Below are positions 22,146 to 34,072 of a stretch of 64,000 nucleotides of DNA, in pieces; within the stretch, counting starts at the first letter, position 1, and every line of letters starts with the position of its first letter. The position numbers and the translations under genes were made by a program. The notes under the pieces are model-generated. The model did no database searches. It was not told where the DNA came from and worked only from the letters and a program-made list of their open reading frames with translations. The stretch comes from Nelumbo lutea (lineage: Eukaryota > Streptophyta > Magnoliopsida > Proteales > Nelumbonaceae), in NCBI GenBank assembly GCA_022828595.1, contig JAKGHH010000003.1, forward strand, positions 54,673,759 to 54,737,758. Direction: 5' to 3'.

Positions 22146-22823
22146 ATGGTGAGGGCTCCTTGCTGTGAGAAGATGGGATTGAAGAAGGGGCCTTGGACTC
22201 CTGAAGAAGATAGGATTCTCATCAATTATATTCAACAGTATGGACATGGAAACTGGAGGGCGCTTCCCAAACAAGCTGGTAATTGCAAGTTCCTTACTGG
22301 GTGCCTTTAATTTTCTATTCTTTCCCTCCGATCCAACACCATGAAATGGAAAGTAGGGAAGCAGTTGTATAGAATAGTCGAACCAATAAAATGCTTAATT
22401 TTGGTTATGTGAATGAGGAATTCATGAAACAATTGGGTTTTCTCTGTTATCAATTGTTATTGGGCCTCTGGTTCATTTTTCATAGATTTTAGAATTCAGA
22501 GAAAAAAAGTTTTTTTTTCCTTTCATCATTTTTTTGGAGAAGAAAATCGTTTTTTATTTAATTCTCCTTTTTTTTCTTCCTCCAGGTCTGTTAAGGTGTG
22601 GGAAAAGTTGCAGACTTCGATGGACAAATTACTTGCGACCGGACATAAAGCGAGGAAACTTCAGCAAAGAGGAAGAGGAAACTATCATTGAGCTTCATGA
22701 AAAGCTTGGTAACAGGTGTGTATTCATTGATCAGATTCCTTCAAATTGATTTCTTATATCTCTGAACATTAATTAGACATGAAACATACCATGGAGTGAT
22801 CACAATTTACAATTTGGACGACC

Positions 22824-22865
<42 letters not shown>

Positions 22866-23104
22866 ACTGGGTTGTCGATATCAAGAAACTTTACATATTT
22901 TGAAGCCTTGAACAACCCCGAAAGAAAAGATTAAATTGTCAATACCAAGAAACCTCTCTCTCTCTCTCAAGTGCAGTAAGTTTTATAAAACAAGTTGGAG
23001 TAGGAAGATTCTCTAATGTTTGTAATTAGTATTGTAACTATTGATGATAACCACATGCATACGTCCAAACATGCATGTGCTATTGTTCTTTCTACTCATT
23101 TCAT

Positions 23105-23137
<33 letters not shown>

Positions 23138-23809
23138 GTTACCTGAACTAATAAAGAACAAACACGGTTTATTGTAGTTATTACAGTAATATCAAACAAG
23201 ATTCTTCCTTAAACTAGTACAAATTTCTTATATAATCTTCTTTATTTAATCTTCAGGTGGTCAACAATCGCAGCAAGATTACCGGGAAGAACAGACAATG
23301 AAATAAAAAATGTCTGGCACACCCACCTAAAGAAGAGGCTCAAACAATATCAACCCGCCCTGAACACCAAGCGGCAGTCCACTGAAATATCTGAATTTGA
23401 TACCAGCAAATTGGAAGAATCATATCTCGTGAACTTTCCAACAAATCCAAGATTCGAGAGCCCGATCTGTCCGCCGGTATCCCCACAACAATCCTCCAGT
23501 GACATCTCTTCGGTTACAGAATCTTCGGTTGTCACGGGCGAGAACCAGAACACGGGCATCAAGGAAGAAAACGTCGACTCTTGCTCTTGGGAAACTATCC
23601 CTGAAATCGACGAAAGCTTCTGGTTTGAAGCATTGTCAGCAGACAATTCCGGCACGTCCGATGATTATCCGGCAACAATAACCGACCAACAATTACAATT
23701 CCCATCAGAACCCGTCTATGCTTACGGTTGGAACATGGACGACGGCATGGATTTTTGGTATAACCTCTTCATAAAAGCAGGAGAGCTACCGGAGTTTCCA
23801 GAATTCTGA
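22146..23809 (+). CDS. MYB14-like: R2R3-MYB transcription factor, subgroup 2 (MYB13/14/15-like)
   Basis: Nuclear DNA-binding regulator of 271 aa, encoded by exons 22146-22278, 22586-22715 and 23257-23809, all with GT/AG borders. The two introns fall at the usual R2R3-MYB sites, after G45 and within R88. R2 carries W17, W37 and W57; R3 carries F70, W89 and W108, with the helix [21 protein letters not shown]. The start [22 protein letters not shown] is canonical. The C-terminal region has [10 protein letters not shown] near residue 200 and ends [20 protein letters not shown], both hallmarks of the subgroup that includes Arabidopsis MYB13/14/15 and grape MYB14. Known members act in cold, defence, lignin and stilbene control; which applies here is inference. 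The frame is intact and nothing looks pseudogenised. Confidence 0.96.
22827..22858 (+). repeat. (GA)n microsatellite in MYB intron 2
   Basis: About 16 GA dinucleotides. A second tract of about 13 lies at 23106-23132 in the same intron, and a CT tract lies at 22955-22968. Confidence 0.95.
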
Positions 23810-24020
23810 TCACACAGTTTTTGTAGTTCTTGGTATCCGGTATCTGACCATTAGCAAGCAAAGAGTAAAGGAGTTTCACGGGGACAATTCTGTTCAAAGG
23901 CTCGACTCCTTGACGAAAACAGAGTTTGGTCGTCCAGGAAACGAAAAGGCATTCAAGGCCCAATAAGGGGGAAAAGGAAAAATTGACTTTGGAAACTTGT
24001 GTATAGATTGCATACATAAA

Positions 24021-24026
24021 AATAAA
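24021..24026 (+). terminator. Polyadenylation signal candidate of the MYB gene
   Basis: AATAAA lies 212 nt after the stop codon, a typical plant 3'-UTR length. Confidence 0.5.
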
Positions 24027-25555
24027 CTAACATATTGATTGCTTTGCTTCTCTGTAACCCTAAAAAACAAAGCATCCCTTCAAATCTCCATTACCTAAAT
24101 TCATGTTAGCTTCTGTTTTTGAGTAAATAAATTAATTTTGCTGTTAGACCCAAAGCTCTAGACATATCAATAATGGAAAGTGTTTCTTCTAATCTTCTTT
24201 TTCTTTATCATTCTTTGAACTTGAACCCAATCTACTCAATTCAATTTGACCTACTTTGTCGCTTATGACTTGCTCAGAAGGCTTCCAGGCTCTAGGATCC
24301 CTAACATTACATGGTCATGTATGCAGCATTGAATGTTTTTTTTTTCTTTTTTTCTTTTTTTTTTTTTTTGGGGGGGGGGGGGGGGGTATGAACATGGAAT
24401 GCATTCACTGCTTGAAATATAAAGCTTTATTTAGATTAAAAAGACAAATAATTTTCTGAATTTGTATTTATGAATATTGTTGGCATTAAAAAATGGGGAA
24501 AAATGAAGTAAAAAGCAAAAAGCACAAAAAACACATGTATGTGCATCATGAGTATGCTAATTAACATCTATGGGTTATGATGATAGAAAAAAAAATCTGC
24601 AAAACAATTCAGAAGGATTACTTAATCAAGCTCCATTTTTTTAAATAATCCTCGTGGGTTGTTTTGCAATTTTTTTTTTCTATCTATCAAATACAAACCA
24701 TTTTATTCTATTCTGATAGTAAATTTACTCTCTCATCAGAATCAAAAACAAATCGTAGATTTTGGATTTTTGTACAAGACTGACTCTCTTTTTGATGCCA
24801 TGCACAATAAAAGAAAGGCTGAATCAGCCCAATTCAAATTAGAATACAATTAAAATTGTTAATAATATCTTTATTCTTTTTGACCAACTGTTTCCCTTAA
24901 TTTAATTCATTTTACATTAGCCTCCGATCCCTCAGATTTTACCATTGCACCAAATAATGATCCCTTCATATTCGATCGACACAAACCCCTAATTCTTCAT
25001 CATTTATAAATTAAGCAAAGACATTATTTTATTTAGATAAAAATTTTAGAAATGTAACATAAAATTTTAAAATGTTTCATATTAAAAAGAATATAATTTA
25101 ATAGAAAGTAGATATACAAATTAACATAACTATGAAAGAGATAAATTGTATCTGAAAATGTATAAAGAAATTAAAAAATATGTCTAATCTTTTTCTATGT
25201 ATATTAAATAAATGGCTTACTTTATTTCGGTAAATAAGGTTATAATTATGAAAAAAGTAAAATAAAATTACAGAAACATATGATTAATATTAAAATAAAT
25301 AAATATGTTTATAAATATAAAAATTGATACAAAAATAAATAAATTGTATCCTTAAATGTATAAAATATTACAAATATTTTTACTATGCATGTATGGATTA
25401 TTTAATTTAGATAGAGAAGGTTATAAACATAAAACAAAAATAGAAAATAAAAATTTTAAAAATATAAGGTTCATGTTAAAAATAATATATGTGTAATAAA
25501 AAATATATAAATCAGCTATAAAAAGAAAAAAATTGTGTCGATATACATACTGAAA
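24027..25555. other. AT-rich intergenic DNA
   Basis: No gene is recognised. It contains a homopolymer junction near 24351-24386, where a T-rich run passes into a run of about 17 G. From 25020 to 25520 it is mostly A/T with repeated TATAAAAATTGATAC-like phrases. Confidence 0.5.
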
Positions 25556-25563
25556 GTTGTGAC

Positions 25564-25655
25564 ACACATACATACATACATGCATACATGTGTTCATACA
25601 TATACACATACATACATACATACATACATACATACATACATAAATACATACATAT
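25564..25655. repeat. (CATA)n microsatellite
   Basis: An almost pure CATA tetranucleotide array with a few substitutions. The 101-codon minus ORF over it (CMYVCMYVCMYV) is an artefact of the repeat. Confidence 0.95.
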
Positions 25656-25799
25656 TTATATTTAATAAAAACTAAAAAATTATATTTATACTTACACTTA
25701 GCCTCTTTGACATCCAACCACCTCATCTCTGCCTTTAGCCTTTTTAAAATCTTGACTCTAATTTTTAATTTTTTTTAACCCCAAACTTCCAGGTGGAGG

Positions 25800-26215
25800 G
25801 ACAGCCACCTTGAATTTTTATTGATTATTATCAAAAGAGAAAAAAAAAGAAAATTACAGGAGAGGAGATAGCCTGCCTCCATAGATACAAACGTCTCCCT
25901 TATAACCTCAGCCCAATCCATTACAGCTCAAAAAATCTTGATGTCAAGCCAATAAGGAATGCCTAGTTTATCATCTCTCAACATGACTTTAGAACTAGTC
26001 TCCATATTACAAACATTAATTTGGTTAGCCAGAGCATTAGCCCCTTTTTGCTGATGTGGTGATTCCAAAAACAAATGAAAACAAAAGCATTCATATTGTA
26101 GAACGTCCCCTTGGTAATCATCACTCTTCTTTTCGCATGAGCTATGGCCACACCAAGAGCTTCCAATAATTGATGCAGTAGAATGTTCACATCAAACAAT
26201 AATGCAAAATGATAT
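25800..26215 (-). mobile_element. Truncated LINE 3' end (RNase H-like tail)
   Basis: The minus strand encodes QLLEALGVAIAHAKRRVMI and, after an insertion at about 26040-26122, GANALANQINVCNMETSSK. GANALAN is the end of the RNase H-like domain found in plant LINE ORF2. A T/A-rich tail follows towards 25820. No start, endonuclease or RT part is present, so this is a typical 5'-truncated copy. Stops and frame changes make it inactive. Confidence 0.4.
26040..26122. repeat. Dispersed repeat fragment shared with 40980-41046
   Basis: TTTTTGCTGATGTGGTGATTCCAAAAACAAA and what follows match 40986-41046, down to TGTAGAACGTCCCCTTG against TGTAGAACGCCCCCTTG. Both copies lie inside LINE sequence. It may be one arm of a small foldback element. 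Confidence 0.6.
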
Positions 26216-26250
26216 AAATATATATATATATATATATAGATGAAAATATC

Positions 26251-27376
26251 CATTCAAATAAATTTAATTGAGAGAAAGTAAAAAAGAAAATATCATTTTT
26301 ACCCTAATAAAACACGTACAACCACTCTATTTGGTTCTTTTTAATCAATTTTATTTTCTGTACCAAGAAGTGTTAGGGGCACCAATCCTATTTGGTCAAT
26401 TTTGTTCCACTCAGTTTAGGTAACTATGTTGCTATTATTTTCAGATGGCAAACAAACACTTCTTAATAAAAGATCAATTTGGTAAATAGGTTGTAAACTA
26501 TAAGGAGTGTTTTACAAGTTTAAAGTTTAATTGAACTTACTATTTTTCAGATTATTTCATCATGATGTTGACGATTTCACTGATATATATCCTTTTCTCA
26601 GTAATTTGGGCTTGTTTCGCTGAAACCTAAAGCAACAAAGTAAAGGTTTCTGAAATAGACCCTTAAATGCTTGAAATTTGAGGATTCCATACTGAAAGTG
26701 AACGTGTTAAGTTGTCTAAGTCATATTAAATGCACTTAATCTCCATGTCATATGGTTTCAACTTTCAAATCTATATTTGTTTGCTATTTATTGACTCGGC
26801 CCACAACCAACCTCTTTTGCTGTGTTTGGGTTGATATATCTAACTCAAATTAAATTTTGTTGGGACATTTTACTAGCATGGGTTGATGTTTTCAATACCT
26901 TATCTATTCTTAAAGAACTGTTCAACCTAAAAGCTTTAAGATGTTAGGTGATCAGGTCCCTTAATATTTGTTCTCTAACATGTCCCCTGATTTGAAAGCC
27001 CATCATGCTCGAAACGTAGATAATTTAAGAACTGTTCAACCTAATGTATGTGATTCAAAGTTTTATAGGGGTATTTTTTTTTCTTTTTATTTTTTCACAA
27101 GCTTACAAATTCTAACACATGTGTACTTTATCCAAAAATTCTTTTAAATAATTTTTTAATTTAAATTTAAATTTTGAGTGACCTTTCATCACTAAGTCTC
27201 TTTTTCTAATCTAAATGACTCTCCATCATTTAAAGTTTCTTTAAATGTGTCTTTTAATTTAAACTAGTGACCTTTTAATTTAAGTGTCTCTTCATTTAAA
27301 TGTGTCTTTTAAACATGTCTTTTATTAGTGACTTTTCATAGCAACTCTTCATTTGGAGCCTTTTCTTTATTAATTA
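26251..27376. other. Intergenic DNA, nothing recognised
   Basis: AT-rich with no supported ORF. Between 27170 and 27310, variants of GTCTCTTTTAATTTAAA repeat irregularly. AAGAAGTGTT near 26366 and its inverted copy near 26458 could be worn MITE ends, but no target duplication is visible. Confidence 0.4.
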
Positions 27377-27658
27377 GGATGTGTTTGATTGCACTTTTCA
27401 GAGATCTGAATCTAAAAATACTGCTTTTCAAATCCTCACACTTGTTTGGTTTCTCCTCTTAAACATGATCTGAATCTTATTTTTAGATCTGTAAACTATA
27501 GACCTTGGGTCGGCTCTTAACGCACTCAAACACGTTTAAGAGCCGATGCATAGTCGAATCTACCCTTCTATTTTTTTTGGAAATGACACGTGCTACCCCT
27601 GATAACCCGAAACCCAAAAAAACTATTCATTTTTGTGTTTTCTCATGGAGGAAGATCG

Positions 27659-27695
<37 letters not shown>

Positions 27696-29154
27696 TTCGC
27701 TCTCTCCCCTTGTCTTCCTACCACTGCCACTGCAACTTGCAGCAGCGACTCTCTCTTTCTCTCTCTCTCTCTCCTTGTCTTCTCACTTCCCACCACCAGT
27801 GAGAAGATTCTTGTGCAAGTCTCGGTACCTAAACTGAAAAGAGGATGCCCCATGTTGGATGTCAACCTTCTGATGGGATTTCGGTTTAAAATTGAGAAAC
27901 GAGTTCCGACAGACGATCGTTGTTGTTCGGGTCTACCTAGTTGGCAGAGAAGACGGAGAACAGGGGGTTTGCAACCTACTTTGGAACACTGCAATTGTAG
28001 CGGAATTTGACGAGCAAATGAAGATAGGGAGAAGAGAGAGGTGGAAGGGAGAGAGAGATCTGATGGGAAAACGGAAGAGGGAGAGAGTGGAAGAGAGGGA
28101 CGAGAGAAGAACTGCTGTAGCGAGATAGGGGAGGGTGAACTGTTAAGGAAGAAGGAGGAGAAGATAAGGAAGAAAGAGTTAGAGAGAGATGTCAGCGAGA
28201 AAGGAAGGGAGAAATGACTTGGAGAAGACGGGTAGCCGCTGTTGAGTTCGAATCCACCGCTACAACACTTGCAGCGGCGGTGATGAAAAACAGGAGAAGA
28301 GAAGGAGGAAAATGCCGGGAGGAAGAAGAGGAAAGAGAGGTAAAGAGAGAAAGAGAACGAACGGAGACCTACTATTGGTTTGTCGCCACTGTTAAAAGGA
28401 AAGGGTGAGTGCACAATGTCGAACAATGTATTCCGGTGAATCTAAGAAGATGAAGAAGAAATAAAGAAAAAGAATATAAAGGAAAGAAGAAGGGAGAGAG
28501 AAAGATAGGGAGGATGGAGATGGGGGTTTGTAGCGGCGGTTCTCTCTCTCGCTCCCCTGTCTTCCCACCACCACCACTGCCACTACAACTTGCAGTAGCA
28601 GCGGTTGGGTGAGCAATAATATTAAAATAATAATAAATGTAATTGTAATTATTATTAATTATAAATTATTTTACTAATTATTAATTATTTTAATATTTTT
28701 TATTAAACATTAATTATTTTTATTAATTTTACTTGTGTTATTTATTAAATGTTAATTATTTTTATTAACTAGTAATTTTTTATTATTTAATTAATTTTTA
28801 TTTGTGTAAATTATTAATTATTTTAATATTTTTATAGTCATTAATTATTTTTTAGTTTTAATCATTTCATTTATTATTTTTATTTGTATTATTTCAATAT
28901 TATTTTGAGGTTGAAAAATATTTTTATGAGATAATGCAAATTTAACTCAATATTTCCAAATAGTATGTTCTAGGGATAAAATAATAAAGTTAGTAAATTT
29001 CAGATGGTAAAGGGTTGATTCAACATAAATAAACTTATGTTTTCAAAGCCTCTAAAAAGTAGAAAACCACTTATGCTTCTTTTCATATTTGAGGTACAAA
29101 AAAATACCTTTTTAACTTTTTAAATATGAAACTTCAGATTTATCAAACGCCACC
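27377..29154. mobile_element. Large PIF/Harbinger-like nonautonomous element
   Basis: The left end GGATGTGTTTGATT and the right end read inward, GGTGGCGTTTGAT, are similar inverted termini. Flanks are TTA on the left and TAA on the right, so the 3-bp duplication is imperfect and the call is tentative. The interior of 1.78 kb holds CT/GA-rich blocks with a repeated phrase GCCACTGCAACTTGCAGCAG (27730 and, altered, 28578) and an A/T-only block at 28620-28900. No transposase is seen. The 267-codon minus ORF at 27623-28426 is low complexity and I do not call it a gene. Confidence 0.5.
27509..27546. repeat. Short inverted repeat
   Basis: CGGCTCTTAACG is followed 12 bases later by CGTTTAAGAGCCG, giving a hairpin with one bulge inside the Harbinger-like element. 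Confidence 0.85.
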
Positions 29155-29157
29155 TAA

Positions 29158-30639
29158 GTGTCTTTTGATTTGAAATTTGGTAATCTTTCATAGGTGCCTT
29201 TTCTTTGTTCAATGCCTTTTCTCATAAGGTGCGGTTGGGTCTATATACCCAAAGGCATTTGAGACTCAACAAATACAAAAAATAATATTCTTCTCTCCTA
29301 CTTCCTCTCAACACGTGGCATTTTTCCATTCTCATACATTGCATCAATCGAGTTGGAAGATTGCTAGAGTTCGTGTGATCCAGTATTCCCGAGTGCATGG
29401 ATACTAGGAGCCACTCAGCCACCAAGGTTGTTGAATCCTGGAGTAGGACGCCTACATACTAGTATGCACCAGACTTACACACCTCAGCCAATAAGTCCAA
29501 TTTGTAGAAAATCACTAACAACAAATAAAGTTATTATTTCTTCAATGTTACATTTCCATATGCACCCCTACAACATGCTCATCCATACCTTTTGCTAAAA
29601 TTTAATTAATTATAATAGAGTTGATATTTGATCATACAAGATCTGATACCATCTCAAGTGTTCAACCTTAAGGTGTTAAGTGAGCTCCCTTAGTAGGCTT
29701 TATTCTTTAATATGAATGTATCTTAACGATAATGGAGCCAAGTAAAATGCTGAGTCTTCGATGGCCTCATGAAACCATTTCTTTCCCATTTTAAAGAAAA
29801 TAAATGCAAGTTTGAGTCAGTCCACAACATCTCAAAGGAGACGAAATCAAGAAAGAGAGATGTTGACATTTCCCAAATAATCTTTTTGACTGTATCAATT
29901 TATTATATATATTCTTGAATACAACAATGATGATGTTTACAACGTATGATTTGATTTCAATATGAAAATAAGTTAAACATGCCAAATGCATGATCGTTTT
30001 GTTTGAAGGGAATTTTCGATTTACCTTATCAAACACAAATCTCTCTTATTGAATTAGATCAATGGCAATTTAAAGGTGTCTGTTGTTGAACAGTGCTGTA
30101 AATTAGATTCAACACCACTTGTTTAATTCAGACGTTCAAACATGTTGAAAACGTTGGGATTTTTATGCGGTACAAGTGGAGCTAAGACTACAAAAATGGA
30201 GTGAGCAAAGAAAGCACTAACTCAAGACTCAAATTGCCCAGTCCTGGCCTTCTCTTGTTGTTGTGATACTTGATTGTTACTAAAGAGATAAGAAGTTGCA
30301 TTCGTCAAACCCAGAATGTCTTTGTCCAGACGCCACACTTGGTTTCTCTTTCACAGTTCTATCGCCAAAACACATTGCAATTAATTCTGATAGAAAGAGA
30401 AAAGGCATGGTCCCTCGTAACAGATGCTTGTGGAATGAAGGAGCGTACCAAAGAGTTTTTCCCACCAAAATAGGAAACAGTTAGTCTTAACCAACACAGT
30501 ATGCTTTTGTATATATGGACATTTTCAAAATGAAGAATCAGGCCGGTTGATGTCTGGTCCTATATCACTTTTTCTGGAACCCACCACTAACGAAGTTAAT
30601 GACTGGCTAGATATGATTGACCAATCTGCTAGCAGCTTA
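29158..30639. other. Intergenic DNA, nothing recognised
   Basis: Several overlapping ORFs of 60-81 codons in opposite directions have no domain. The 67-codon minus ORF at 29222-29425 and the cluster at 30270-30484 stay unassigned. Confidence 0.45.
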
Positions 30640-30659
30640 GAAGATGGGATCAGTCATTG

Positions 30660-33420
30660 ATTCACGTGTTGTTCGGAAGGGATATGCCATGCAATGGAGT
30701 GCCTTTGAGAAATCGAACAATTTGTAAGGCAGCATCAAAGTGTTCTTGACAAGGTTCATGCATGTGTTGACTGAGGCAGTTTACAGCAAATGAGAGGTCG
30801 GGTCTAGTGAATGTAAGGTAAACTAAGAAGCCCACCAGTCATCAATATGGTGATGGATCAGGCAGGAGGGGGTTAGAAGTGTCATCAAAATGGCGTTGGG
30901 CCTCCATGGGTGTTGGTGAAGGCTTGCGGTCTTGCATCCCAGTATTAAGAAGAATATCATTTATGCATTTATGTTGACTAAGAAAGATACCTTCACTAGA
31001 ATGGTGGACTTCAAGGCCTAAAAAATATTTCGGGGGCCAAGATCTTTGATTTTAAACTTGTCATCCATGATTTCTTTGAGAGTTGTGATGCATATAGAAT
31101 GGTTTCAAAAAAGGAGAATTAGGGGCGGAGCTAGAGTTTCTTCTTGAGGGGGGCCAAAAGCTAGGAAACATAGGTAAAGGGTCAAAATATAAGTGAGATT
31201 TAAATGTGTTTTATTGGAATTTTGAAGGCATGGGGGGGGGGGGGGGACATGGCTCCCCTCCGCCACCTCCTGGCTCCGCCCCTAAGGAGAATGTCACTAA
31301 CAAAGATTAGTGCAGCTATGAATGAGTCACCTAATGTCAATGTAAAGAGAGAATAGTTGGCATGAGATTGCTTGAAACCCAAAGAAAGAAGGGCTTGGGT
31401 AAATTGTTCAAACCACATGAGGGAGGCTTGTTTAAGGCCATTGAGGGATTTTTGCAAATTGCAAACTCTATGTTCTCCTTCACAGGCAAAACCTTGAGGA
31501 ATTGGCATATATACTTCCTCATGAAGATCACTATGTAGAAAAGCATTGTTAACATCGAATTGATGAATTTCTCAAATTTTCATTGCAGCCATTGCCAAGA
31601 GACATCGCACTATGACTAATTTTGCTACTGGGGCAAAGTGTCATGGTAATCCAATCCTTCAATTTGGGTATGGTCTTTGGCTACTAGACGAGCTTTGAAC
31701 CTCTTGATGGAGCCATCCACATTATATTTGATTTTATTGATCCATTTTGAACCAATTGATCGCTTTCCTAGAGGTAAGTCCACAAGAATCCAAGTATTAT
31801 TGTGATTTAAGGCTGAGATTTCATCTTCTATGGCTTGATGCCATTGAGGATCACTATTGGCTTGAGTAAATGAGGTTGGCTCAGACTCCATTTGTGGAGA
31901 GACAACTTGGGTCTTGTAAACAAAAGTGGACTGTTGTGCCAAAAAGGGTGGTAGGTTAATGACATAATTTTGGAGGTGGGTGGGGGGCTTGGTTGAGCAC
32001 TTGGGCCGGGACAGTGTGCCTATGGTATCATGTTGAATGCTAACAATATTAGGTGGTGGAACAAAAGGCTAAGTATTGGTTATGGTTTGGGAATCAATGG
32101 ATTTTGTTTAGTCAAATGTTTGCATAGTTTGTGGAGGTGGTGGAATAGTTGCACCATCAAATGTGAGGTTAGGAGAAGGGAAAAGGTGTTCTTCAATGAT
32201 GGTGGTGGGAGGTTGTTGGTTCTAGAAAGGAAATTGAGACTCATAAAGATGATGTCTCGTGTAGTAAACAATTGGTGTGACTCAATGTCATATAATTTGT
32301 ATCCTTTTTGGCCATAGAGATATCCTACGAAGGCACATTGAATGGCTCTATTAGCAAATTTATCATGAGATTTGGAATGAACTTGTGCATAGCATAGACA
32401 ACCAAAAGATTTCATGTGATCATAAGAAGGTGGTTTTTGGATTAAGACTTCATAGGGTGATTTGTCTAAGAGCAAAGGGGTCGATAAGCAGTTGATTATG
32501 TAGAGTGCAGTTGGTAACTACTCACCCCAAAATGATATAGGCATGTGGGCATGGAAGCGAAGTGCTCTGGCAACTTCTAGTAAGTGGCGATGCTTTCGTT
32601 CAATAATGCCATTCTACTAAGGCGTGTCAACACAGCTATGTTGAAATTCAATCCCTCATGCAACAAAGAGTTCTTGTAAGGGACGTGAATTGAATTCAAA
32701 TCCATTATCTGAATGAAGAACTTGAAGTGTGTATCCAAACTGTCGAGGGACCATTGCACAAAATAAAACTAGAAAAGATACAAATTTTGATTTATTACGA
32801 AGTAGATAAACCCAAGTACATTTGCTAAAATCATCGACCAAACTGAGAAAGTATCAGGCTCCACTATGAGATAGCATCTTATAGCCTCCCCATATATCGC
32901 AATGAATTAGTTGAAATGGCTAAGAAGACTACGACTGGCTGATGGGAAATGGTAGTTGAGTTTTCTTGGCTCTATGAAAAGCATCACAACAATGCTTTGA
33001 AGAAACAAGAGGTATCCCAGAAATGAGTGACATGCATTTGCAAGATGCATGCCCCAAGCGATGGTTCCATGTTGTAGAATTTGTGGTAGAAGTGATGTGA
33101 ATAGATGAGTGTTGAGTCTTTGTGAATGAGAATCAGTAGAGTCCATTATGCAAATTCCCCACCCCAATTGTTGTCTTGGAGGCCAAGTCTTGGACAATGT
33201 AAGATGAAGAAAAGAAAATCACTGCACAATTGAATTGTTGTGTTAGTTTACTAACAAACAAGAGATTGCAAGAAAATTTTGCTTTGTAAAGCATATCAGG
33301 AATAGTTAAAGATCCCAAGATATTGACCCTTGCATCGTGGCTGGAACCAAGAGTTCATTTGGTGGTCGAATTGGTTTAGCAATATCTATGGTGGCATGAT
33401 CAATAAAATGACATGGTGAC
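30660..33420 (-). pseudogene. pol of copia B
   Basis: Recognisable parts on the minus strand: pre-integrase at 33318-33133 (LFVSKLTQQFNCAVIF); zinc-binding WHHRLGHAS near 33080; integrase core at 32841-32656 (MVDDFSKCTWVYLLRNKSKF, LHSDNGFEF); integrase C-terminal part at 32475-32200 (YDHMKSFGCLCYAQV, CAFVGY); RT N-terminal part at 31942-31625 (WILVDLPLGKRSIGSKW, FKARLVAK); RT at 31555-31290 with FVSDI where YVDDI is expected; and RT C-terminal/RNase H start at 31080-30660 (LGPPKYFLGLEVHHS, FTRPDLSFAVNCLSQHMHEP). Stops and frame changes, and loss of one catalytic aspartate, make it inactive. Confidence 0.88.
31120..31284. mobile_element. hAT-type MITE inserted in copia B reverse transcriptase
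   Basis: The left end is TAGGGGCGGAGCTAG; the right end read inward is TAGGGGCGGAGCCAG. Perfect octamers AGGAGAAT flank it (31112-31119 and 31285-31292). It is 165 bp and contains a run of about 15 G near 31232, a family feature shared with 15881-16504. It lies 3' of the FVSDI motif in the RT. Confidence 0.93.
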
Positions 33421-33885
33421 GAGATCATATGTTTTGAAACGCCACTGTCAAGTATCCACTAAACATTAGAGGTGGTCTTACCGGCAACATTGATAGATAT
33501 AACATTATCTGATTCTTTGTTCAAGAGGGAGAGAAGTTGATTATATAGCTGGAGAGAAAGGCCAAATAATGAAGGATTGCTCGGAGGAGTGCTGCCAGGA
33601 ACCTGATCTGTGGTTCCTAAAACTACACAAGAGCTTGATCGTTGATTCCCTTTCTTGCTCCTCTGATTTGAACGAGATTTATCCCAACCGGGTGGATATC
33701 TTACTAGTTCATAGTAACGATCCTTGGTGTGACTGTTGCTTTGTAGTATTCACAGTAATACTTTGATCGGGATTGTTGGCCAAATCCCATGATAGTTGGG
33801 TGAGGGCATTGTTGAGAGGAGACAGACATGGTTACTGCTTCTAGTGCAGATTGTTGCAAAGTATACACCGCTCTAAGACCATGTA

Positions 33886-34072
33886 AAATGGCACTGTGCG
33901 GTCAAAACTCTACGATCTTTAACAATGTTTATAATTACAAATGCAGGTGGTTACTGTGTAACAAACCAGCTAACAGATTGTTACAACTGGACTGCAGGTG
34001 GCCCAAGTGGCCCAAGATTCTGTTGGTTAAATTGCCCGTGGGCTAATCTTGCCCAAGACTCTAATCCTAACA
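33886..34072 (-). repeat. Possible 5' LTR of copia B
   Basis: The minus strand goes from TGTTAGGATT at 34072 to TTTTACA at 33886, followed by TGGTCTTAGAGC, which matches the initiator-Met primer site at 9 of 12 bases. With no second LTR to compare, the borders are tentative. Confidence 0.4.

Larger units (their letters stand above)
30640..34072 (-). mobile_element. Ty1/copia relic (copia B)
   Basis: Minus-strand copia pol runs from a probable protease/pre-integrase part near 33320 to the start of RNase H near 30660, where it stops abruptly. Its 5' side may be a short LTR at 33886-34072, starting TGTTAGGATTAGAG and ending TTTTACA, followed by a worn primer site TGGTCTTAGAGCGG. No 3' LTR was found, so the 3' end is truncated. 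A hAT MITE interrupts the RT at 31120-31284. Confidence 0.75.

Noticed and set aside
25421..25726. 101-codon ORF with CMYVCMYV repeats
   Set aside because: It is a translation of the CATA microsatellite.
27623..28426. 267-codon ORF on the minus strand, the longest in the window
   Set aside because: It is made of S/F/L/P and RERE repeats produced by CT/GA-rich DNA inside the Harbinger-like element. There is no domain and opposite-strand ORFs are equally long in proportion.
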